Shown in pieces: positions 16,619 through 23,585 of a DNA stretch of 32,011 nucleotides. The position numbers were made by a program, and so were the translations under genes. The notes beneath the pieces are model-generated. The model had not been told where the DNA came from. It made no database searches and saw nothing but the letters and a program-made list of their open reading frames with translations. Position 1 is the first letter of the stretch, and each line of letters starts with the position of its first letter. This DNA is from JAEXNA01 sp050486105. GTDB taxonomy: Bacteria > Vulcanimicrobiota > Xenobia > Xenobiales > JADMJV01. The DNA is taken from the NCBI GenBank assembly GCA_050486105.1, contig JBJHCR010000034.1, positions 1 to 32,011 of the forward strand, given 5' to 3'.

Positions 16619-17545
16619 ATGTCTGACGTGTTTCCAGTTCTCTGTCTCTCTCAAGAGTTGCTAAGCAGCTTGTCCTGCAGTGATTTTCCCAATTCAAGAT
16701 TGAGAGCCCTTCGGCGAGCCCTAAAGGAACGCTGCTTAGTAAAGTTCAGCAACTCCGGCCAGGCATCGGTTCCAGATGGGGAAAGGATCATCAAGAACCG
16801 GGACCTGAGAGTGCTGGACTCAAACTGCCCCATTAAAGGTGAAGTCCTCGATGACATAGATCGATGGGAAGAGAGCTGTTTGGGTAAGTCCTTTGCCTCT
16901 TGTGTGGTGAAACAAGGTTCAAGCGTTAGGGAGGCGCTTAAACCCGGCCTAATGGCAAATAGAGCATTGTGGGTGATCGACCCTCACCTATTCTCTCTGG
17001 ACAAGAACGGAAGATTGCATGCTAAGGGTCTTGAACTTCTGCTAAATGGTGCGAGTACCATTCAGGTCTTCAAGGCGATCGTGAAACTACGTCACTCGAC
17101 GGAGCTCGAGAAGCACAATTTGAAAGAGTCAGATTTTTGCCAACGGGTTTCAGAATGGCTGAAGGCTAAACTCCAGCATTTATCTTCTGCAGAAATATCT
17201 CTGATTGACGCCTCTGCGGATGTTCACGATCGATTCTTAGGTCTCTCCACGGCGGTCGAGAGAGCAGACTTTTGGCACGCCGTCTCAATTGGATATGGAA
17301 TGACCGGCCTAACTGACAAAAAGCAAAATTTGGTTTGTGTGGCAAGGATTACCTCTGAGCATTTTATTGATGCTTGGGAAATCGCCACGAAGCGGAGTAA
17401 ATGGCAAGTCCATGTGGGTCAAGAACTCGTACAATCTAAGAGCGGGTGGGAGGAGTTCCCAATAGAGAAAGCTGCGATCCCACAGGTCTCGATACTCCAA
17501 AGAGTCGAGACTCGGGGAGGAAGGGTTGGGAGTATGAGGGGGTGA
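16619..17545 (+). CDS. Unknown partner of the AAA ATPase, possible PLD-like effector
   Basis: A 308-aa protein whose ATG directly follows the ATPase stop. I do not recognise the family with confidence. Two features stand out: a buried strand followed by an acidic turn, LWVIDPHLF (117-125), and an HDRF motif (203-206) followed by HAVSIGYGMTGLTDKKQNL (220-238). The spacing of a short strand, HDR, then a Ser/Gly/Lys-rich strand resembles phospholipase D-like domains of the MIT_C type that lack the full HKD motif. That resemblance is tentative. There is no membrane segment and no HNH, PIN or HEPN motif. Its place as the last gene of the effector operon, beside an SMC-like ATPase, suggests an effector held in check or delivered by that ATPase. 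Confidence 0.75.
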   Translation: MSDVFPVLCLSQELLSSLSCSDFPNSRLRALRRALKERCLVKFSNSGQASVPDGERIIKNRDLRVLDSNCPIKGEVLDDIDRWEESCLGKSFASCVVKQGSSVREALKPGLMANRALWVIDPHLFSLDKNGRLHAKGLELLLNGASTIQVFKAIVKLRHSTELEKHNLKESDFCQRVSEWLKAKLQHLSSAEISLIDASADVHDRFLGLSTAVERADFWHAVSIGYGMTGLTDKKQNLVCVARITSEHFIDAWEIATKRSKWQVHVGQELVQSKSGWEEFPIEKAAIPQVSILQRVETRGGRVGSMRG

Positions 17546-17597
17546 TCTATTGTGCCGCGCAGAGCTTGATTAGTCAGATACGACTGCGCCCCCAGTC

Positions 17598-18704
17598 TCA
17601 CAAATGCTTCCCCAACTGATCCACTACGAAAGTCTCGCCGCGAAAGTGGCCGAACCCTCGGCGGGCATCTTGATCTGACCACGCATAGAATTCGTGGGTT
17701 GAACCAGCCACAGGTTTGCCGACTAACTTCTGCAAGTTGAGAGAGCTGGGCATGGCCTTCCGGTTAGACTCCAAATAGTTGGCGAGGTCGTCAAGTCTTT
17801 CGTTGATGAGTCGACGGCGGTCTGGTGGAAGGTCCTGCACGCTTTTCTCGAACGATTGGCTGAGCTGGATCTTGGCGGAGAGGGGCGCTAACAGACGCTC
17901 CTCATAAAACCCTGGCTTGGCTTCCTTCCAGAGCATTTCTCCCCAGGCTGACAAGCTTGCCTTGTCGTCGAGCATCAAGAGCATGCTTTCGGGAATGCCC
18001 TGGCAAGAACCTATAGGAAGCTCACCAAAAAGAGAGAGTTGGCGATACACCGAGAGATGTGCGGCGAAACTTTCGTTTGAAGCCAAGGCTAGTGGGAGTC
18101 TGGGAATGCGAAGCAACTCCGGAGAAGATTCGAAAAGGTAGACCGTTTCATCGGCGTAGAAGGTGGCTAAACTTTGGAGAAATCCATTGACGCTCTTGAA
18201 GCCGCCGGTCAGATTGAAAGTCACTTTCACCCCCTTTGCGCGGCTCGGCTGCAGCACTTCGCTGGCCCATTCGGCCAAATCGGCCATGGTTGCCTGAAAG
18301 TCTTGGAGGCTTCGGGTTGAAAGTCCGTTGAATTCCGGGCATTGAGCGTGGCTCTTAACTTTGGCTCTTAACCACTCGCTCAAGACTTGGGCAACCCGTT
18401 TACCCTGGTAGGTGTCGGTGTGGATGAGATAATGCGTGGTTTTCGAGCCCGATGGGCCGCAGTCCAACACCCCCAGAGCACCAAGGCCATTCAGCTCTGC
18501 ACTCATTTTGCGGGCTTCATCTATACCAGCATCCAAGAGCTTCTTACTTTGCTCGAGAACTCGAGCCTCGACCTCTTCAAGCTTACCCAACTCTTTGAGT
18601 TCGTCCTCACTCAAGTTGGCTGTTTCAGTTAGCAGAGCCCTGGTCTGCTGGTTACAGCCATGAGTCAATATGCTCGTTCCGGTGGTCGAGACAACAATTC
18701 TCAT
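17598..18704 (-). CDS. CARF-RelE fusion, predicted cOA-activated mRNA interferase (Cami1-like)
   Basis: 368 aa from the ATG at 18704, preceded by GAAGGA. Residues 1 to about 215 form a CARF domain of the Cas_APE2256 type: VVSTTGTSILTHG (4-16) and VTFNLTGGFKSVNGFLQSLA (161-180). The last 90 residues look like a RelE/HigB toxin fold: a helical hairpin (RRRLINERLDDLANYLES), then LQKLVGKPVAGSTHEFYAW and RRGFGHFRGETFVVDQLGKHL. Arg348, Arg349, His353 and His367 are candidate catalytic basic residues. CARF-RelE proteins are known. One, Cami1, is activated by cyclic tetra-adenylate and cuts mRNA at the ribosome. Alternatively, the CARF domain may also degrade the signal, since ring nucleases occur in this CARF family and a Ser and Lys (K170) are present. 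The gene is convergent with the effector operon. Confidence 0.75.
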   Translation of the reverse strand: MRIVVSTTGTSILTHGCNQQTRALLTETANLSEDELKELGKLEEVEARVLEQSKKLLDAGIDEARKMSAELNGLGALGVLDCGPSGSKTTHYLIHTDTYQGKRVAQVLSEWLRAKVKSHAQCPEFNGLSTRSLQDFQATMADLAEWASEVLQPSRAKGVKVTFNLTGGFKSVNGFLQSLATFYADETVYLFESSPELLRIPRLPLALASNESFAAHLSVYRQLSLFGELPIGSCQGIPESMLLMLDDKASLSAWGEMLWKEAKPGFYEERLLAPLSAKIQLSQSFEKSVQDLPPDRRRLINERLDDLANYLESNRKAMPSSLNLQKLVGKPVAGSTHEFYAWSDQDARRGFGHFRGETFVVDQLGKHL

Positions 18705-18944
18705 ACGCACAATTCCTTCGAGTGGTGGAGAAAGTTCTCCCGTTGACCACCGTGTTTCCACCGCTCAGAAAGTGAGCCGCCCCACGCCGGGCCGTGGACC
18801 ATTTCCTGCCTCCTCCACTATAGCTCGCTCGGAGCTCCAGTATAGCCGTAAAGGTGTTTCCTGTTTCCTGTGTTTAAAGGCAGGACAGGTGGATCTTGCG
18901 AACACCAGGCCCATGAGCTGTTCAGTGAGACATAAGGACCGCAG

Positions 18945-20075
18945 ATGAAGGAGAATGCCCCATTTCTCACCCCACGACTGGTAGGATCCAGGTTTGAAGA
19001 CCATAGCATCCCTGTGGACCTCCTACGCGACTTCGTATACCTGGAGCAACTCTTGGTCGAGGCGGCGAAGTGGCAATACCGGAAAGCCCACCCGTCCCGG
19101 AAACGCCTTCCAAAGAGATTCACCGATGGAGTTACCTTACGCCTGAGTAGCATACATTCGGGCAGCGCCGTAGCAACATTTGACTTAGCCGTTGGGCCTT
19201 CCGATGAGCTTTTTTCTGAGGTTGAGGTTTGTTTCAAGGAGGCTCGCGACAGTATCCTCGCAACGATCTCTGCAGCATCCAGCGACAGACCGTTAACGGA
19301 GCATTTACCCGCCGAACTGCTCACCTACTTTGACAGGTTTGGGAGAAGCCTAAAAGACTCTGAATACATTGAATTCGAATCAGATACCTCGGCTGAAACC
19401 GTCCGCCTAAATCAAGCTTCTAGAAAGCGGCTTGTCCTGGCCTCTGGTAAAGTTCAGGAGATCACAGAAGAAGAAAAACTGTGGGGCTGGGTTTTTGCCG
19501 TCGACAAAAAACGACGGGAGTTTCAGTTGCAGATTCTGTCCGGACCGAAGGTTAAAGGGTCTTTAGACACTCGTCATGCTCAGACAATACTGGAGGCTTT
19601 CAATAGCTACGAGGAGGACTCCAAAGTTCAGGTGACAGCGATTACTGTTTACGATCAGAGCGGGCGCATAAAGGCGATTGATGAAATCGAACAGATCAGT
19701 ATTCTTGACCCGAACGATGTTCTGTTTCGAATCGAGGAATTGAAAACGCTCAAAGATGGATGGCTGGACGGGAAAGGGCGGGCGCCCCATGAACAACAGC
19801 TTGATTGGTTCGCAAGAGACTTTGAGGCATACTACCCGGCGGATCTACCCTATCCCTTCATCTATCCAACCCCTGAAGGCGGGCTTCAAGTCGAGTGGTC
19901 GGGCCCTCAGATCGAGCTCTCGTTAGAGGCCGATCTTGCAAAGCGAGCCGGTACTTGGCACGCTCTTGATATGCAGTCCGACGATGAAGAACACGGTAAC
20001 GTGGATCTGAGTGCAGCCGATGGTTGGCGCAGTTTTTTCTCAGTAGTCCTCCGATTCTTGGTACCCAATTCTTGA
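18945..20075 (+). CDS. Conserved protein of unknown function, first gene of a pair
   Basis: The 376-aa soluble protein has no domain I can name. The N-terminal part is helical (VYLEQLLVEAAKWQYRKAHP), followed by a region RFTDGVTLRLSSIHSGSAVA that I associate from memory with hypothetical proteins scattered across bacteria. The middle is beta-rich (LWGWVFAVDKKRREFQLQIL), and the C-terminal third contains many aromatic and acidic residues. I see no signal peptide, membrane segment or catalytic motif. Its stop overlaps the start of the 124-aa gene (TTGA), so the two are a translationally coupled pair. It is divergent from the CARF-RelE gene. The pair could be a toxin-antitoxin-like or other defence cargo module, but nothing in the sequence proves this. 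Confidence 0.8.
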   Translation: MKENAPFLTPRLVGSRFEDHSIPVDLLRDFVYLEQLLVEAAKWQYRKAHPSRKRLPKRFTDGVTLRLSSIHSGSAVATFDLAVGPSDELFSEVEVCFKEARDSILATISAASSDRPLTEHLPAELLTYFDRFGRSLKDSEYIEFESDTSAETVRLNQASRKRLVLASGKVQEITEEEKLWGWVFAVDKKRREFQLQILSGPKVKGSLDTRHAQTILEAFNSYEEDSKVQVTAITVYDQSGRIKAIDEIEQISILDPNDVLFRIEELKTLKDGWLDGKGRAPHEQQLDWFARDFEAYYPADLPYPFIYPTPEGGLQVEWSGPQIELSLEADLAKRAGTWHALDMQSDDEEHGNVDLSAADGWRSFFSVVLRFLVPNS

Positions 20076-20446
20076 AGAACAGTACGCTTTTACTCCGTCA
20101 GATCAACCCTGGATTCGTTCAAAACGGTCGAGTGACGTCACAGGCATTCAGACCCACCCCGAAAGACGAAAACTTGCTTTCCGTTTACGACGGAGATCTG
20201 ATTTCTCCGGAAGAGTCCTTCGAGCATTTCCTCGGTCAACCGGGCTGCCGGTCAATTGGGGTTAAGGCAGTGTCCGTAGCCGATTGCAAGGCACTTGACC
20301 TCGATGCTCGCCCGGACCCGGAGCCCTTTCCTGAGCACGCCGTAATCGATTTTTCCGACCTTTCGAGCAATCAGATAAACAAGAAAGCAAAAAAGCTTCA
20401 GCGTAAAGCGCAGGAAAGGGGCTGGCTCTATCAAGCTGAGAGATGA
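20072..20446 (+). CDS. Small conserved protein of unknown function, second gene of a pair
   Basis: 124 aa from a TTG that overlaps the stop of the previous gene. The sequence contains LLRQINPGFVQNGRVTSQAF, then RPTPKDENLLSVYDGDLISP, and ends with NKKAKKLQRKAQERGWLY. I recall these segments as well conserved in hypothetical proteins that commonly sit behind a larger partner, but I know no established function. No membrane or catalytic motif is seen. A longer start at 20024 would lie wholly inside the upstream gene and is unlikely. The conserved basic C-terminus and the acidic centre could form a small interaction domain. An antidote or adaptor to the 376-aa protein is one possibility, offered as inference only. 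Confidence 0.78.
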   Translation: MKNSTLLLRQINPGFVQNGRVTSQAFRPTPKDENLLSVYDGDLISPEESFEHFLGQPGCRSIGVKAVSVADCKALDLDARPDPEPFPEHAVIDFSDLSSNQINKKAKKLQRKAQERGWLYQAER

Positions 20447-20497
20447 ACCACAAGTGGTGATTCCCCGTTGGCATTGGAACTTTGAAGCAGACCTCCT

Positions 20498-22450
20498 CTA
20501 ACCCCCTCCCCCATCCCAGTCGGCGGCGTCGTTAAGAAGACGGCGGAAGAGGTCGTTCTTGGCCAGATCTTGGCGGGTGCCGAAAACGATCACCTGACCT
20601 CGGCCGCGAGAAACGGCCACGTTGATCAGGCGCTCGATGTCAAGATCACCACCGATGGCTCCTCGAAGCCAGCGATGTCGAATGAGAACGGGATCGAAGA
20701 TCACCAAGTCGGCCTCTCCTCCTTGGCTGGTGTGAACGGTACCTACCCGAACCTTAAAATCTTGGAAATCGGAAAAGTTTGTATCTGCCAACTTCCGGGC
20801 TAAGCGGGCCTGGTCTCGAAACGGGGTCAGCCAGAGAACGGAACGTGCTTTGCCCTGGAGGGCTTCTCGGATCAGTCTCAATCCTACTTGGAGAGTGCGC
20901 TGGTTCATCTTTTTGCTGAACCCAAGCTTGCTCTCGGGAGGTGCGTCCTCCGGCAGGGCTGCTTTACGAGCGTCCACCAGGACCACTCCATCGGTAGGCC
21001 AGCCTTTCGTTAAAGGGGGTTTGGGCCTCTGTGGGTCGGCTAGAGTTTTCAGGCTCCCATCATAGTAGGTTTTGGAAATTCTGCGGCAGATGGTTGGGTC
21101 CATCCGTGACTGCTCATCGAGTTGGCGGATGTTGGGGGCACTGCGGTCGTCGAGCAGCTCTTCCATCAAGCTTTCCCCAAGCCAGTACCTCATATTCACA
21201 TCCCGTTCGTTGCGCTGGCTGTGAATGGGGGCCAACTGCCTGGGGTCACCGGCGAAAAGTAGGGTTACTTCTGAAGGGGGTTGGGTTAAAGTTCCTTGGG
21301 GAGCCTCTCCCCCGCCGAGCAGTTCAAGTATGGGCAAGGTGGCGTATCTTGGGACCATCCCGGCTTCGTCGATCACCACGGCTACCTTCTCACAGGAGAA
21401 AAAGGCGGTCATCTCGTCTCTATGGAGGCCGCTGTAGACGGTGGTCGCCAAAATCTGGGCGTTCCTTGCCAAATCCCAGAGTTCTTCTCGACGGTCTTCT
21501 CGGGCCAGAGCGAGATCTTGTTTGAGTTCCTCCTTGTCCCTAAGCAGGGACAACTTCTCCTGTCCCTTGCTGCTGGCCAAGCTACGTTCTAAGTCGCGTA
21601 GCATCATTCGAAGGGTCTGAATCTCGAGCTGCTGGGACCTCAAACTTTGTTGCCAAGCTAGCAGCTCGGGGTAGTCTTCCAATTCCTCGAGTTGAGGGTC
21701 GCCAGCTCGAATTAAGTTACCTCCTACAAGGGGTTCCTTTCCTTCAAGATAGGCTTGTCGGATGGCCAAGACCGCGGTATCTACCGCGACATTGGTGGGT
21801 GCCAAGAGCGCTACTCGATACCCTAATGCGACCAAGCTTCGGACTGCCCTGGCTACTGTGTATGTCTTGCCCGTCCCCGGAGGACCCCAGAGCTGGAGAA
21901 TTCCCGACCCCACCGAGGACAGCGCTTTGAGTTGTGCCGGGCGAAGGGCCTCGATGACCTTTTCCTCTAGAAGCAGGCTGGTCTCAGAAAGGCTGGACAG
22001 GGATGTTTGGTTTAGAGTGGTTAGGAGCTTGGGGAAGGGACGGCCTTGCTTTTCGGCGATCCAGTTTCTCAACCTTAACAGGAAATCCGGAGCACTCAAG
22101 CTGATCGTTTGGGCAAAGCGCTGTCCGGGATGAGCCGCTGAGCAGCGCACTGTCAGCAGGTCGTCATCGAGATCCACTTGGGTGACGACCGCTCGAGGAC
22201 TGTTAGGACTGGCCTCGATGGTCCAACCTTCTTGGACCGGGGGAGACAGTTTTTCTAAGGAGCCCGGAGCGCAGTAGAGTCGAAAGGTTGAGCCATCTTG
22301 AGTGAGGTCCTTCACGTCTGCGAGCTTGACTCGATGTCTTCCTTGTCTCTCGAAACTTTCTTCGAGAGCTCTGAGAAGGCCAGAGTAGTCGTGGCCGATT
22401 TCATAGCCTTTAGAGAAAGTGGTCTTGAGCTTGGAACTCTTAGTGCGCAT
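20498..22450 (-). CDS. UPF1/Dna2-like superfamily 1 helicase
   Basis: About 650 aa from the ATG at 22450. An N-terminal domain of roughly 180 residues, probably beta-rich, precedes a full SF1B helicase core: LWGPPGTGKTYTVARAV (motif I, near 188), VVIDEAG (motif II, near 358), LFAGDPRQLAPI (motif III, near 398), GTVHTSQGGEADLVIF (motif V, near 570) and INVAVSRGRGQVIVFG (motif VI, near 610). A charged coiled-coil insertion, about residues 260-330, lies between motifs I and II, as is common in UPF1-like enzymes. I find no fused nuclease. It overlaps the upstream CARF gene by 11 bases, so the two are one operon, divergent from drmAB. A start at 22468 is possible. The pairing suggests a helicase regulated by, or working with, a nucleotide sensor. 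Confidence 0.88.
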   Translation of the reverse strand: MRTKSSKLKTTFSKGYEIGHDYSGLLRALEESFERQGRHRVKLADVKDLTQDGSTFRLYCAPGSLEKLSPPVQEGWTIEASPNSPRAVVTQVDLDDDLLTVRCSAAHPGQRFAQTISLSAPDFLLRLRNWIAEKQGRPFPKLLTTLNQTSLSSLSETSLLLEEKVIEALRPAQLKALSSVGSGILQLWGPPGTGKTYTVARAVRSLVALGYRVALLAPTNVAVDTAVLAIRQAYLEGKEPLVGGNLIRAGDPQLEELEDYPELLAWQQSLRSQQLEIQTLRMMLRDLERSLASSKGQEKLSLLRDKEELKQDLALAREDRREELWDLARNAQILATTVYSGLHRDEMTAFFSCEKVAVVIDEAGMVPRYATLPILELLGGGEAPQGTLTQPPSEVTLLFAGDPRQLAPIHSQRNERDVNMRYWLGESLMEELLDDRSAPNIRQLDEQSRMDPTICRRISKTYYDGSLKTLADPQRPKPPLTKGWPTDGVVLVDARKAALPEDAPPESKLGFSKKMNQRTLQVGLRLIREALQGKARSVLWLTPFRDQARLARKLADTNFSDFQDFKVRVGTVHTSQGGEADLVIFDPVLIRHRWLRGAIGGDLDIERLINVAVSRGRGQVIVFGTRQDLAKNDLFRRLLNDAADWDGGGG

Positions 22451-23528
22451 TCGGTTCCCCACCCACAATGTTCAATACCTCGGTGTAACCCCGGCCTAAG
22501 AGGGTATCAATAGGTTTCCAAGCGTCGAGGTGCCAGTCTTTGCGATGTTGTTTGGCCAGTTCTCGGAGTCCTTTTCTTACCTCATTGGGTTCACACGAGA
22601 CTTGCAAATACAGGCCCAAGACGGCACTAGCGGCCAGCTCCTGACCTTCTTCAAGAAGGCATCGTGCTATCCAGTAATACAGGCCCTCTCGAGCTTCGAT
22701 TTTCATGGCCTGCAATGTTTTTTCCGGCAGGGGTGTTCTCGAGGCCCGGGCTACTCCCCGGACTTTTCTCAGAACTCGGTCCACCTTTGCACCACGATAA
22801 GCTTGAGCTAATTCGAAACGCTTGAGCCTTACTTGGTCTTGGGCACTAGCCAGGGCTTCCTCAGTGGCTCTTTGGAGAAAAATCCGGGCCTGCTCGAAGT
22901 GACCAGCTTTGGCAAACTCCTCGGCGACCACTCGGTGCCATCCCCCTAAGGCCTCAAAGAAGCTGGCCAACTCTACGATTTCTTCGCTGTGAGAGCCCTT
23001 TTGCTGTACGAACGTCGAACGCACGTAAACCTGTCTCCAGCCATTGATGGCGGCCACCCCGGCCAGGGTTGCGGTCATAGGTTTGGTTCCTCCGGTGACA
23101 TCACAGGTGACCTCTTTGGGCTGACCCAGAACATCGACCACCGACTGAACCTTCCGAACGATTTCGTGAGTATCGTTTTCATCAATGAGGACCTTATGAA
23201 AGGACCGGCTGTCACCAAAAGTCTCGATGACTTCCAGAGCGAACTTCTTAGATTCTTGGGTATAAAACAGAACCGTTTTCTCTGCCGGAGTACCAAGGCA
23301 GGCCAGAATCGGAGCAAAAGCCTGGGTGCCGACGGGTACCAAGAGCAAACTCACCGGATCTTCCGGGGCTTGTCGCCGAATGCGATAGCAGCTTCGGGGG
23401 AACAACTCTTCTCGATAGAACGCTTGCCTTTGCTCGTTGTCTTCCAGCTTGAGCCAGCGCTCTACGACAGCGCGGTAATCCTCTTCGGTCATCTTGGGAA
23501 AGCTTCGATAAATCAGATCAGTCTGCAT
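22440..23528 (-). CDS. CARF-domain sensor-like protein with helical C-terminus
   Basis: 362 aa from the ATG at 23528. The frame could begin upstream, but that part reads like non-coding sequence. Residues about 58-190 look like a CARF-type Rossmann domain: SLLLVPVGTQAFAPILACLG (60-79) and VTCDVTGGTKPMTATLAGVA (140-159), the latter carrying the TGGTK motif of DUF1887, Can1/Can2-type and TIGR02710-type proteins. The remaining 170 residues are helical and repeat-like. I see no HEPN R-x4-H motif, no PD-(D/E)xK motif and no other nuclease site. It is therefore better read as a sensor or adaptor than as an effector. It overlaps the helicase gene and is divergent from drmA. Whether it binds cyclic oligoadenylate is inferred from the fold. 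Confidence 0.75.
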   Translation of the reverse strand: MQTDLIYRSFPKMTEEDYRAVVERWLKLEDNEQRQAFYREELFPRSCYRIRRQAPEDPVSLLLVPVGTQAFAPILACLGTPAEKTVLFYTQESKKFALEVIETFGDSRSFHKVLIDENDTHEIVRKVQSVVDVLGQPKEVTCDVTGGTKPMTATLAGVAAINGWRQVYVRSTFVQQKGSHSEEIVELASFFEALGGWHRVVAEEFAKAGHFEQARIFLQRATEEALASAQDQVRLKRFELAQAYRGAKVDRVLRKVRGVARASRTPLPEKTLQAMKIEAREGLYYWIARCLLEEGQELAASAVLGLYLQVSCEPNEVRKGLRELAKQHRKDWHLDAWKPIDTLLGRGYTEVLNIVGGEPNAH

Positions 23529-23585
23529 CACCAAGGCTTGGACATTGCAACAGGGTCTCCTAGGCGAAAACACGAAACGGATGTG

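Noticed and set aside
17546..17597. Possible terminator between the convergent ATPase partner and CARF-RelE genes
   Set aside because: No stem-loop with a T-run is visible in these 52 bases on either strand.
18817..18845. Opposed TATAGT and TATAGC boxes between the CARF-RelE gene and the divergent unknown gene, suggesting divergent promoters
   Set aside because: No -35 element at a proper distance could be found for either direction, so I do not call promoters here.
20447..20458. Palindrome ACCAC-AA-GTGGT between the convergent small gene and the helicase gene
   Set aside because: The five-base arms overlap the end of the coding region with no T-tract. Too short to support a terminator or operator.
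22989..23585. Upstream extension of the drmA frame by about 200 codons
   Set aside because: It runs antisense through the CARF gene with its TGGTK motif. The DrmA-like sequence begins at the ATG at 23586.
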